DNA of 64,000 nt from NCBI GenBank assembly GCA_964495075.1, contig CAZBUJ010000001.1, positions 153,981 through 217,980 of the forward strand. Reading direction: 5' to 3'. Within the stretch, counting starts at the first letter, position 1. Every line of letters begins with the position of its first letter. A model generated the notes under the pieces. That model was not told the DNA's origin. It saw only the letters and a program-made list of their open reading frames with translations, and did not search any database. The position numbers and the translations under genes are program-made. Of this stretch, positions 52,999 to 62,007 are shown in pieces. The DNA is from JAFGJQ01 sp964495075 (GTDB lineage Bacteria; Planctomycetota; Phycisphaerae; UBA1845).

Positions 52999-53099
52999 GG
53001 CAGGTCTCTCGTCTGTTCGGTGGATCCAGACTCCGGCCGAACCAATTGGTCACGGTCGACGAATGCCGCGGTGCGGTGCTCGCCGATTTGTGCCCCACG

Positions 53100-53372
53100 T
53101 CAGGGGCAGACGTTGACGGCGCACGGGCCGTTGCAACAAGGCTCGGCACCGGGGCAGGCGTGCCCCGTCGGGTAGCAACTGTGTCGGCTCCCGGCCGCAT
53201 GAGCGTCGTGCGCGAAGAACGTGCTGAGGACCGGGGCAATGAAGACGAGCCGTATTCCGCCGCGCACGAGTTCGCGGCGGCTGGCGCCGGCGGGCTGCTC
53301 GCGGGTCCGGTCTTTGCCGGCGGGCGGGTGGTCCCCACGGGTCTGGCTCATGTGCGCTTCTTGATCGCTCAT
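53100..53372 (-). CDS. Candidate precursor of a cystine-knot-like secreted peptide
   Basis: This 90-residue protein has a polar N-terminus, a twin-arginine-like signal (SRRELVRGG at 31-39, then hydrophobic IRLVFIAPVLSTFF) with a likely cut after AHA near residue 59. The tail carries six Cys (66, 73, 79, 80, 84, 89) spaced C-x6-C-x5-CC-x3-C-x4-C, the framework of inhibitor-cystine-knot peptides. ATG 53372 is chosen; a second ATG at 53351 is possible, and upstream frame is ignored. It is first in the minus-strand operon with VKOR-DsbA-PqqD and the kinase. The 199-bp divergent gap to the nucleotidyltransferase holds no clear promoter. Confidence 0.7.
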   Translation of the reverse strand: MSDQEAHMSQTRGDHPPAGKDRTREQPAGASRRELVRGGIRLVFIAPVLSTFFAHDAHAAGSRHSCYPTGHACPGAEPCCNGPCAVNVCP

Positions 53373-53571
53373 GGTGCACCGCAACCTGTCCTGTCGACTG
53401 GTTCTATCGGACTCCCTGCCTCCGAAGTGAAGGCTCTTCCCGGTTGGCCGGATGCGGTCCGTGGGGCGTGCCGCCCTTCCCGGATCGGCCGGTCCGGCCG
53501 GGGGGTGCCGGGCGTCGAAATCGCCCCGATCCCGTGGCGGCAGCATACCGGAACCGCAGTCGGCTGGCGGG

Positions 53572-54723
53572 ATGACCGATAACCTGCGTATGGACTATCC
53601 GGTGTCCGAACAACTGGCTGCGGCGTGTCTGGGCCGGGGGCTGGCGCACCTGCCGGAGGAGGCTTGGTGGCCGGTGGTCCACCGGGCGGAGGACGCCGGC
53701 GTGGTGGGGATCCTGAACGACGTCATCGAGGAGTCGGGCGTGGCGATCCCGGCGGACGCTCGAGCGGCGTTGCGGGCGGGCGCCACGGCCATTGCGTCGC
53801 AGACCCGGCGTCTGGAGAGTTGTGTGGCGCCGGTCGTACGCGGCTTGGCGGAGGCGGGCATTCCAGTGCTCCTGCTCAAGGGGGCGGCCCTGCGCCCGTG
53901 CATCTACCATAATCCGCGACTGCGTCCGATGTCGGACATCGACTTCATGATTCGACCGGCGGATCTCGACCGCGCGCTTCAGGTGCTCGAACGATTCGGC
54001 TGCCGGCGCGGGGCCGCCCTCCTGCGTCCGGACTTTGTTCCGACCTACTACCACGAAATCGAGCTGTTCACGCACCACGCGGTGCCGGCCCGGATCGATC
54101 TGCACGTCCGCCCGTTCCGGCCGCTGCGTTACGTTCAGTCGGTGCCGGCGGAGGCGTTCTGGGCGAACGCGCAGAAAGTGCGCTTTGGTGGGGCCGAGGT
54201 TCTGGTTCCGTGCCCGGAGGAAATGGTCATCCATCTGGCCGTGCATGCCGCCGTGCACGGGGCCGGCCGACTCATTTGGTTGTACGACATCCATCGATAC
54301 GCGCGGGGATACCGCGCGGTGTTGAACTGGGAGGCAGTGGTCCAGCGGGCGGCAGCGTGGGGTCTGTCGCTTCCCCTGCGTTTTGCACTGAAGCGGACCG
54401 AGGAGGCGTTGGGGCGTTTCGTGCCCGCCGAGGCCCGTTGCGGGCTGACGGCACGGGGACCCGGGTTGCTCGACCGGCTCACGCTCTGGCACGCGCCGCG
54501 GGATCATCGGCATCCGTTGGGGCAGCTACTGGTCGGCGTGCTGACCGCCCGAGGTCTGGCGTTCCGCTGGCGATACGTCATGGCCGTCATGCTTCCGGGC
54601 CAGGCGCACCTGGAGAGCGTTTACCGGCGGCGGCATCCGGGGTGGCGTGTGTGTGCGCATGTCTGGCGGGGTGCTCGTTGGCTGGGACGCCTGGTGCCGG
54701 GCGTGTCCCCTTCCGCTGTTTGA
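53572..54723 (+). CDS. Nucleotidyltransferase family protein (NTP_transf_5-like)
   Basis: This 383-residue protein has the nucleotidyltransferase motif of the uncharacterised NTP_transf_5 family: VLLLKGAALRP (about 99-109) and MSDIDFMIRPADLDRA (Asp 122 and Asp 124 as metal ligands), preceded by helices. The later part is helical and basic (RWRYVMAVMLPG; VYRRRHPGW). The family occurs in peptide-modification loci beside PqqD-type and HPr-kinase-like genes, so its substrate may be the peptide or a nucleotide carrier. ATG at 53572 or 53590 is possible. It is transcribed away from the peptide operon. Confidence 0.8.
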   Translation: MTDNLRMDYPVSEQLAAACLGRGLAHLPEEAWWPVVHRAEDAGVVGILNDVIEESGVAIPADARAALRAGATAIASQTRRLESCVAPVVRGLAEAGIPVLLLKGAALRPCIYHNPRLRPMSDIDFMIRPADLDRALQVLERFGCRRGAALLRPDFVPTYYHEIELFTHHAVPARIDLHVRPFRPLRYVQSVPAEAFWANAQKVRFGGAEVLVPCPEEMVIHLAVHAAVHGAGRLIWLYDIHRYARGYRAVLNWEAVVQRAAAWGLSLPLRFALKRTEEALGRFVPAEARCGLTARGPGLLDRLTLWHAPRDHRHPLGQLLVGVLTARGLAFRWRYVMAVMLPGQAHLESVYRRRHPGWRVCAHVWRGARWLGRLVPGVSPSAV

Positions 54724-54765
54724 CGATTGGCACACCCTTCCGCGGCGCGTATGATGCCGTCCATC

Positions 54766-55929
54766 ATGGCAACGCTCGACTATCGCACGGCCGGCGAATC
54801 GCACGGGCGTGCGTTGATCGCCTTGGTGGAGGGTTTTCCGGCCGGCGTCCCGATCGACGGGGACGGCATGAACGCCGAGCTGCGGCGTCGCCAGGGCGGG
54901 TTCGGGCGCGGTGGACGTCAGAAGATCGAGAGCGACGCGGTGACGTTTCTCTCGGGCGTGCGGGCGGGCGTGTCGATCGGCTCGCCCATCGCGATGGAGA
55001 TCGCCAATCGCGACTTCCGGATCGACGAGGCGCCGCCCGTCCATCGCCCGCGGCCCGGCCACGCCGACTTCGCGGGCAGCATCAAGTGGCTGACCACGGA
55101 CTGCCGGAACACGCTCGAACGGGCGTCCGCCCGGGAGACGGCGGCGCGGGTGGCAGCCGGCGCGCTGGCCCGCTGCCTTCTCGACCAGTTCGCAGTGGAG
55201 GTGGTCGGTTTCGTCCGGCGGATCGGACCGGTCGACGCGAATGTTCCGTTCGATGCGTCGCCGGCTTTCCTGCGCAGGCAGCGCGACGCGAACGCCGTGT
55301 ACTGCGTCGACCACGCGGCCGCTCCTCGCATGATCGAAGCGATCAAGGACGCCAAGAAGAACAAGGACACGATCGGCGGGACGGTCGAGGTGCAGGTGCA
55401 CGGGTTGTGTCCGGGAGTCGGCACGTGTGCTCGGTGGCAGGACAAGTTGGACGGACGGTTGATGCAGGCGGTCGGTTCGATCCAGGCGTTCAAGGGCGTC
55501 GAGATCGGGCTGGGCTTCGGCGTGGCGGAGCGACCGGGCAGCGCGGTGCATGACGAAATCGATTTCGACGAGTCGCGCCGGCCGTCGCCGTGTCTCGGGT
55601 TTGTTCGGCGTTCGAACAACGCCGGCGGCATCGAGGGGGGGATGTCGAACGGCGAGCCGATCATCGTGCGGGCGGCGATGAAGCCGATCAGCACGCTGCT
55701 GCAGGGGCGTGACAGCGTCAACCTGGTCACGCGGCAGCCGGAGCGATCGGACTACGAGCGGAGCGACATCTGCGCGGTGCCGGCCGCCAGCGTGGTGGCG
55801 GAAAACGCGGTTGCGTTCGAGATCGCCCGCGCCTTCGTGGAGAAGTTCGGCGGCGACACGTTGCAGGAGGTTCGTCGAGCGTACGAGTCGTACCTGCAAG
55901 CGGCGCGGACGCTGGGGCAGCCGAGTTAG
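54766..55929 (+). CDS. aroC: Chorismate synthase
   Basis: This 387-residue enzyme makes chorismate from 5-enolpyruvylshikimate-3-phosphate with reduced FMN. Motifs: LDYRTAGESHGRALIALVEG near the start, RRQGGFGRGGRQKIESD, RPGHADFAGSIKW, ASARETAARVAAGALA, and NNAGGIEGGMSNGEPI. Length is normal. The ATG at 54766 is used; two earlier ATGs at 54751 and 54754 add only five residues. It follows the nucleotidyltransferase by 42 bp and is unlikely to be functionally linked. Confidence 0.96.
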   Translation: MATLDYRTAGESHGRALIALVEGFPAGVPIDGDGMNAELRRRQGGFGRGGRQKIESDAVTFLSGVRAGVSIGSPIAMEIANRDFRIDEAPPVHRPRPGHADFAGSIKWLTTDCRNTLERASARETAARVAAGALARCLLDQFAVEVVGFVRRIGPVDANVPFDASPAFLRRQRDANAVYCVDHAAAPRMIEAIKDAKKNKDTIGGTVEVQVHGLCPGVGTCARWQDKLDGRLMQAVGSIQAFKGVEIGLGFGVAERPGSAVHDEIDFDESRRPSPCLGFVRRSNNAGGIEGGMSNGEPIIVRAAMKPISTLLQGRDSVNLVTRQPERSDYERSDICAVPAASVVAENAVAFEIARAFVEKFGGDTLQEVRRAYESYLQAARTLGQPS

Positions 55930-56135
55930 CGGAGGCGCGCGCGGTACTCGCGCCCGGTCGCTTCTCGGCGCGATCTATGGGCTGGCGTTTTGGCGCTCTT
56001 GCGGGGCATCGATGTCAGGTGAAGCCCGACCGGCATTCTCGCCTGTTCGAGGGCATGGGGCGAGATGGAGATCGTCGGGCGGGCTCCGCCCGCCGCGGGT
56101 CCCTGGTTGCCTGCGCCGTGGAGTGAAGGTCTCTT

Positions 56136-57650
56136 ATGCTGCGGCATCGAATCATTCTTGCGGTGATCAGTGTGGTGCTGGTGGTGGGGTCGGTGGGCTC
56201 GACGCTGGGCTACGCCTGGCACCTGCGTAGCGACGGGTACCGGCTGGCCACGCAAGCCAGTTTGTCGCAACGGCTCAACATGCCGGTCGAGATCGGCCGG
56301 ATCACGCCGCTGTCGTTCAACACGAGTCGGTTCGAGGACATTCGCACGTGGTTGCCCCGGCACTCGCTGCAGGTCTTCGGGTGCGAGCGGGCGGTCTGGC
56401 GTGCGGTTCAGCACGACGGTGCGGCGCATCATGAGCTCGAGATCGAGAACGGCTGGGTGCTCGTCGGAACGGGCGGATGGAGCCGATCGGACTACGATGC
56501 CATTCTCCATTCCGGGCTCGGGCACGATTTCGCGGAGATCGGGCTGTCCAAGGTGCACCTGAACGGCATCGATTTCCGGTGGGACCACCCCGACTTCCAG
56601 TTGTCGGCCAAGAACAGCACGGGGATCATCCTGTTCGACCAGGACGGCGTGGGGCAGGCGGCTCTCGACGCACGCCGCTTGAACGACTGTGTCACCAAGG
56701 AACCGATTCACATTCACGCGACGTTTCGGCCGGGCCAGGGGCTCCGCTTCGACGAGGTGGTGCTGGACGTGCCGCGCTTGCCGCTGGGGACGCTCGGGCT
56801 GGACAAGGTGCTCGGTGGGAAGCTGACGGCCGGAACGTTCGCGGGGCGGGTGGTCTACCGGGAGGCTGACCATGAGCACCTCATCGTGAGCGGCGACATC
56901 GAGGAGGGGTCGCTGTACGAACTCACGGGGCAGGTGATCGGCGGCCCGTTCCATGGTGACGTCACGGTGACACTGGACCAGGCCGAGTTCGTCGACACGG
57001 CGTTGCATGCCCTGCGTTTCCACGGCTGGCTGGATCGCGTGCGAATCGGCGACCTGCTGCCGATGCTCGACGACCCCAAGGCGGAAGGCCGCCTGGACCT
57101 CGAAGTGAGCCACTTTGCGTACCAGGACGGCCGGATCGTGCGGCTGAGCGCGTCGGGGCAGGCGGACGACGTGCCGCTCGACGTGATCACGCAGCGCCTG
57201 GGGTACGGGACGGTCACCGGGCGGCTGCGGATTCGGATCAACTCCCTGTCGATCGTGGACGACCGGTTACGGGCGGCGGACGTGGACCTGATCGTGACGC
57301 CGCCGGCGGACGCGCCGGGGATCATCGACAAGGAGACGATCCGCGTTCTGCTCATGCAGTTCGTCGGCATCGACACGTCCCGGGTGCTTCCGGAGCAGGT
57401 GGAATACGTGAAGCTCGGGGCGAAGTTGCTGTTTTCGGGCGAGGAGCTGACACTGCGTGGCACGCACGGCCCGGCCGGCCGGACGATCCTCACCATCCGG
57501 GTGGCCGGCCGCGAGTTCGGGGTGATCCAGCAGCCGGACCGCACGTACAAGGTAGGCGACCTGATCGGGCTGGTCCGCAAGGAGGTCGATCAGTATGACT
57601 TCGGCGAGTTCGAAGACTGGTGGTCGCGCCAGCACGAAAAGCAGGAGTGA
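56136..57650 (+). CDS. AsmA/TamB-like exported protein of unknown function
   Basis: This 504-residue protein has an N-terminal membrane helix (IILAVISVVLVVGSVGSTL) and a long beta-rich periplasmic part. The motif pattern (LNMPVEIGRITPLSFNTSRFEDI at the start, repeated beta strands, and a C-terminal GLVRKEVDQYDF) is that of AsmA-like proteins, which bridge the membranes and move lipids. The C-terminal tail is charged. No catalytic motif. The gap to aroC is 206 bp. It converges with ileS 50 bp away. Confidence 0.6.
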   Translation: MLRHRIILAVISVVLVVGSVGSTLGYAWHLRSDGYRLATQASLSQRLNMPVEIGRITPLSFNTSRFEDIRTWLPRHSLQVFGCERAVWRAVQHDGAAHHELEIENGWVLVGTGGWSRSDYDAILHSGLGHDFAEIGLSKVHLNGIDFRWDHPDFQLSAKNSTGIILFDQDGVGQAALDARRLNDCVTKEPIHIHATFRPGQGLRFDEVVLDVPRLPLGTLGLDKVLGGKLTAGTFAGRVVYREADHEHLIVSGDIEEGSLYELTGQVIGGPFHGDVTVTLDQAEFVDTALHALRFHGWLDRVRIGDLLPMLDDPKAEGRLDLEVSHFAYQDGRIVRLSASGQADDVPLDVITQRLGYGTVTGRLRIRINSLSIVDDRLRAADVDLIVTPPADAPGIIDKETIRVLLMQFVGIDTSRVLPEQVEYVKLGAKLLFSGEELTLRGTHGPAGRTILTIRVAGREFGVIQQPDRTYKVGDLIGLVRKEVDQYDFGEFEDWWSRQHEKQE

Positions 57651-57700
57651 CGGCCCGGCGCGTGCACGTCGGCAGCACGGGCGGAGCCGGTTGTTGCAGG

Positions 57701-60700
57701 TCAGACCTTTCGCAGCGCGACGGAAAGCTCGCCGCCGGCGAGCTTGACGTCGGTGCGGGCGGCGGCGTCGGGGAGCGGGTCGGGCTGGATGGACTTGGCC
57801 AGCGTCTCGCGGGCGATGTACTCCTTGAACGCGTCGATGGCCTCCGTGAGGTCGGCGCTGTCCGACCGGAGCGAAAGCACAATCCGGTCCTCGATTTCGA
57901 GTCCCGCGTCCTTGCGGAGGTTTTGCACGTTGCGCACGACGTCGCGGGCGGTGCCCTCCTGCCTCAGCTCCCGCGTGATCCGCTTGTCGAGCAATACGAC
58001 CGTCTGCTGATCCTCGGCGGCCACCCAGTCGTCGCCGTACGACTTCTCGATGCTCAACTCGTCGGGCTCGAGCATGATCGTCTCGTTCCCGGCCTGCACG
58101 GGGACCGACCCGCCGGCCGCCGCCTTGGCCGCGGCCTCCGCGGCGTCAAGCTGTGAGACGCTCTTCAGAATGGCCGGCACCATCGACCCGTACTTGGCCC
58201 CCACCGCCCGCTTGTTGACATTGATTCGGATCTCGCACAGGTCGGCCACGCTCTCGCGGACGCCGACCTTCTTCACGTTCAGCTCTTCGAGCAGGTGATC
58301 GCCGAACTGCTCCACCGCCTGGCGTTCGAACTCGACGCTGCTCGCGACGACCAGTTCCGCCAGCGGCTGGCGGACCTTCAGCTTCGACGCGGTGCGAGCC
58401 GACCGGGCCAGCGACACGACCCGCAAAACCGCCTCCATCTTCTGCGACAGCTCGTGGTCGATCCGCGACTCGTCGACCTCGGGGTAGTCGCACAGGTGGA
58501 CGCTCTCCGGCTGTCCGACGAGCTGGTCGGCCACCAGGTGGCGGTAGATGTGCTCGGTTACGAACGGGACGATCGGGCCCATCACCTTGACCAGCGTGAC
58601 GAGCACCTCGTACAGCGTCTGGTACGCGGCGAGCTTGTCCGTGTCGCCCTCGGTCGCCCCCCGCCAGAACCGGCGGCGGTTGCGGCGGATGTACCACGTG
58701 CTGAGGTTGTCGAGGAACCGCTCGAGCCGGTGACAGACCGGTGGCAGATCGTACTTCTCGAAGTTCTGCCGCGCAGTCCGGATGACCAGTTGGAGGTCGG
58801 ACAGGATCCAGCGGTCGATGTCCTGCCGCCGGTCGAGGGGCAGGAGCGGCGTGGACGGGTCGAAGCCGTCCAGCCGGGCGTAGTTGCAGAAGAACGCGTA
58901 CGAGTTCCAGAGCGTCAGCAACACGCGGCGCCGCACGTCGTCGGCCGGCGTGGACGTCACGCGGCAGATTCGATCGCCGCCGACGGTTTCCGTGATCGTG
59001 GTGCCGTCTTCGCATTCGATGGTGACGTGCTCGTCCGGATGCCGCAGCCCGAACGGCAGGTCGGCGGTCGGCGGCTGGGCGCAGTACATCCACCGCATGG
59101 TGTCGACGCCGATCTGCTCGGCCGCCTCCTCGAACCAGATGGCCGTCCCGTCCGACTTGTGCATGACCTGCCGGTTTTCGTCGAGGACCAACGCGTGGCC
59201 GAGCAGGTTCTTGTACGGCGGGCGTTTCTTGTCCTTGCCGAGTTCCATCATGGTGCTCATGGCCAGCGTGGCGTAGAACCAGTTGCGGAACTGGCCGGGG
59301 AAGCTCTCGGTGATCAGGTCGGCCGGGATCCACTTTTCCCAGTAGGCCCGATCGGTGTTGTAGCGCGTCGTGGAGTAGGCCACGATGCCCGCGTCGAGCC
59401 ACGGGTTGCCCACGTCGGGAACGCGGGAGGCGAGTGCCCCGCACTTGTCACACTTGATTTTGATCCAGTCCACGTAGGGCCGGTGCGGCGAGTGGCCTTC
59501 GAACCGGTCCCACCCTTCGACGGTCCGTTCCTGGAGTTCCTCGCGGCTGCCGATGACGTCGAAGTGGCCGCAGGCGGGGCATTCCCAGATAGGCAGGGCC
59601 AGGCCCCAGTAGCGCTTCTTGGAGATCATCCAGTCCCGCATGGTGGTCAGCCAGTCGAGTTCGCGTTCGAGCCCGCGCATGGCCGGCGGCAGCCAGTTCA
59701 CCTGTCGGGCGATCGTCTTGATCTCCTCCCGCCAGTCCATGGAGATGTACCACTCGTCGACCAGTCGGAAGACGAGCGGGTCGCCGGTCCGCCAGCAGTG
59801 GGGGTAAATATGGGGGTACTCCTCGGTGGCGACCAGCAGGCCCTTGCCCTTCAGGTCGGTGATGATGGCCTGGGCGGTTTCGGGGTCGGACGCCTGCATG
59901 CCGGTGAACGCGCCGAAGCCTTCGATGAATCGGCCTTCTTCATCGAGCGGAGCGATGGCCACCAGGTGGAAGTGCATACCCCAGGCGTGGTCGACGTCCC
60001 CGCACCCGGGGGCCGAGTGCACGATGCCGGTGCCCTCGCCAGCCACGACGTAGGCTTCACCCTTGAAATCCTTACCGGGGTCGAAGACGCGGTGTCCGTC
60101 GCGGCCGCTTGGCCAGTCGCGCTGCTCCGGCGGGATGAGGTCCATCGACTGGGCGAAGCCGCCCTTCTGCTGCTGGGCGGGCAGTTCGTCGAACGGGCCG
60201 TCGTAGGTCCAGTTGAGCATGTCGCTGCCGGGGATGACGCCTTCGACCTCGTAGCCGCCCTGCTCCTTGAAGATCTGGTCGATGGTCCGGAGCTTGGGGA
60301 CGTCCTTCGGCCAGGGCTGCGAGCCGAAGCCTTCCTTGAACTGCGTCTCCAGCCGCTGGTAGGTCAGGTTGTCTTTGGCGAAGTAGTAGATCGCGTTGTC
60401 TTTTTTGGCGCGGATCTTGATGTAGTCGAGTTCCGAGCTGACCGCCGCGCCGGTGTTGGACGTCAGGGTCCAGGGCGTGGTGGTCCAGACGAGGAGGTAC
60501 TCGTTGTCGCGGCCGCGGACAGGGAAGCGCACGAAGACCGAGGTGTGGGTGACGAGCTTCCGCCCTTCGGCGATTTCCATGTGGGAGTACGCGCAGCCGG
60601 CCTTGCCGGACCACGGCATGACGTCGGTGCCCTTGTAGAGGTAGCCCAGCTCGTGGCACTTCTTGAGGAAGGTCCAGATGGTGTAGTTGTTCTCGTCCGC

Positions 60701-61156
60701 CATGGTGAAGTAGGAGTTGCCCCAGTCCATCCAGTAGCCGAGCCGGATGGACTGTTCCGTCTGGACGGCGGAGTATTTGTGGACGCGTGCTTTGCACTCC
60801 TCGGTGAACCGGTCGAGCCCGTAGTTCTCGATGTGGGCCTTGGTCTGGAAGCCGTGTTCGCGTTCGACTTCGACCTCGACCCAGAGCCCTTGGCAGTCGA
60901 AGCCGTTCTGGTAGCGGAGTTCGTGCCCGGTGGCGGCGAAGTAGCGGCAAAAGGCGTCCTTGTAGGTCCGGCCCCAGGCGTGGTGGACGCCCATGGGGTT
61001 GTTGGCGGTAATCGGCCCGTCGAGGAACGACCACTTGGGCTTGCCGGCGTTTTTGGTCCGGAGCTTGTTGAACGCGTCGGACTCGTTCCAGAACTTGAGG
61101 ACCGCCCGCTCGAGGGCGGGGAAATCAACCTTCGGACTGACACTCGCAAACGCCAT
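57701..61156 (-). CDS. ileS: Isoleucine--tRNA ligase
   Basis: This 1151-residue class I synthetase charges tRNA-Ile. N-terminal region: PKWSFLDGPITANNPMGVHHAWGRTYKD, where the HIGH motif reads HHAW. Editing-domain region (LLVWTTTPWTLTSNTGAAV) and the KMSKS-like motif VMHKSDGT are present, as is the tryptophan-rich zinc-type motif CPACGHF ... IKIKCDKCGAL. The C-terminal anticodon-binding region and a DUF5915-type tail follow. The ATG at 61156 has AGAGGTG upstream. The frame extends further upstream only by chance. Confidence 0.95.
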   Translation of the reverse strand: MAFASVSPKVDFPALERAVLKFWNESDAFNKLRTKNAGKPKWSFLDGPITANNPMGVHHAWGRTYKDAFCRYFAATGHELRYQNGFDCQGLWVEVEVEREHGFQTKAHIENYGLDRFTEECKARVHKYSAVQTEQSIRLGYWMDWGNSYFTMADENNYTIWTFLKKCHELGYLYKGTDVMPWSGKAGCAYSHMEIAEGRKLVTHTSVFVRFPVRGRDNEYLLVWTTTPWTLTSNTGAAVSSELDYIKIRAKKDNAIYYFAKDNLTYQRLETQFKEGFGSQPWPKDVPKLRTIDQIFKEQGGYEVEGVIPGSDMLNWTYDGPFDELPAQQQKGGFAQSMDLIPPEQRDWPSGRDGHRVFDPGKDFKGEAYVVAGEGTGIVHSAPGCGDVDHAWGMHFHLVAIAPLDEEGRFIEGFGAFTGMQASDPETAQAIITDLKGKGLLVATEEYPHIYPHCWRTGDPLVFRLVDEWYISMDWREEIKTIARQVNWLPPAMRGLERELDWLTTMRDWMISKKRYWGLALPIWECPACGHFDVIGSREELQERTVEGWDRFEGHSPHRPYVDWIKIKCDKCGALASRVPDVGNPWLDAGIVAYSTTRYNTDRAYWEKWIPADLITESFPGQFRNWFYATLAMSTMMELGKDKKRPPYKNLLGHALVLDENRQVMHKSDGTAIWFEEAAEQIGVDTMRWMYCAQPPTADLPFGLRHPDEHVTIECEDGTTITETVGGDRICRVTSTPADDVRRRVLLTLWNSYAFFCNYARLDGFDPSTPLLPLDRRQDIDRWILSDLQLVIRTARQNFEKYDLPPVCHRLERFLDNLSTWYIRRNRRRFWRGATEGDTDKLAAYQTLYEVLVTLVKVMGPIVPFVTEHIYRHLVADQLVGQPESVHLCDYPEVDESRIDHELSQKMEAVLRVVSLARSARTASKLKVRQPLAELVVASSVEFERQAVEQFGDHLLEELNVKKVGVRESVADLCEIRINVNKRAVGAKYGSMVPAILKSVSQLDAAEAAAKAAAGGSVPVQAGNETIMLEPDELSIEKSYGDDWVAAEDQQTVVLLDKRITRELRQEGTARDVVRNVQNLRKDAGLEIEDRIVLSLRSDSADLTEAIDAFKEYIARETLAKSIQPDPLPDAAARTDVKLAGGELSVALRKV

Positions 61157-61625
61157 CTCGGCACCTCTGGGCCAGGGTCCAGCCGGACCGCTTCCATTCG
61201 ACAAAAGGAACCGCAAACTATACCGGCATCGCTCGGGCAAGTGAACTGATTGCAGGCCGGGCCCCCGTGTCACGCGTCGGCGCGTCCCGGCAGCGCCCAT
61301 GCAGGAGGGACTTTGTGAGGGCGGGCTCCGCCCGAAACGAGAATGGCAACCGGCCGGTGGCGCTGACAACCAGTGCACTCGCCTCGATGCTACTCGTGAG
61401 CGCGAACGGTTCCCCACGACCCGATCGCCGGGCAAAGGGCGCCCTCCGAGTCCGTGCCTAACTCCCTTATTGGCGGGGCGTTACATCCAGACGCCACTCG
61501 TCCGCGCTTTCAAGAAAGGGGAAGTCCCGGCTGGGTAGGCCCCGCTCGCCGAAACGAGACCGGTAACCGATCGATTGGGCGAAGAAGCGGTGTACCAGTC
61601 GCGATGTTTCTCTTCGGAGCCAGCC
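61157..61625. other. Intergenic region without a recognised gene
   Basis: No RNA family, repeat or convincing frame seen. The last 35 bases contain the ribosome-binding region of the truncated methyltransferase gene (GGAGCC before ATG at 61626). Confidence 0.5.
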
Positions 61626-61964
61626 ATGTCGGGCCGGATCGATACGATTTATGAGCAGGCACGCGGCCGGTTCGCGCGGATCGCCGATGACCCCGATTCG
61701 GAGACGCGCTTCGAGATCGGTCGCACCAGCCTGGGCAGACGTGGTTACGACGAGGCGGACGTCGCCGCCCTGCCCGACGAGGCGGTCGACGCGTTCGCCG
61801 GCGTCGGCAACCCCCTCTCGCTCGGCCCGCTTGTTCCGGGGATGACCGTCCTCGACCTGGGTTGCGGGTCGGGGGTCGATACGCTGCTGGCCGCCGATCG
61901 CGTCGGCCCGGCTGTGCCATCAAAAAGGCCATGGCCACGGCCCGAGGAATCGGGGTGGCCATGA
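61626..61964 (+). pseudogene. Truncated SAM-dependent methyltransferase (ArsM-like N-terminus)
   Basis: The 112-residue product has the start of an arsenite-methyltransferase-like enzyme: GRRGYDEADVAALPDEAVDAFAGVGNPLSLG, then the SAM motif I VLDLGCGSGVDTLLAADRVGP. Directly after this the sequence changes to Pro/Arg/Trp-rich and stops, while family members are about 250 or more residues long. So the remaining two thirds are missing and no in-frame continuation was found within 600 bp. A hairpin followed by a T-run on the minus strand lies at the break. Confidence 0.7.
61922..61963 (-). terminator. Hairpin with T-run at the break of the methyltransferase fragment
   Basis: On the minus strand CATGGCCAC pairs with GTGGCCATG (loop about 17 bases), followed after GCC by five T. 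No minus-strand gene upstream was recognised, so it may be the remnant of a lost gene. Confidence 0.5.
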
Positions 61965-61965
61965 C

Positions 61966-62007
61966 ACCCGGCTGCGTGAGTCGCGAGGTGGAAGCTGCCG
62001 GGTTTTT
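61966..62007 (+). terminator. Probable plus-strand terminator
   Basis: ACCCGGC (61966-61972) pairs with GCCGGGT (61997-62003) across a 24-base loop and ends in five T (62003-62007). It lies just after the truncated methyltransferase stop. Confidence 0.55.

Noticed and set aside
58295..61249. 984-residue plus-strand frame
   Set aside because: It is the antisense shadow of ileS, a common effect in GC-rich genes; composition is unlike a folded protein.
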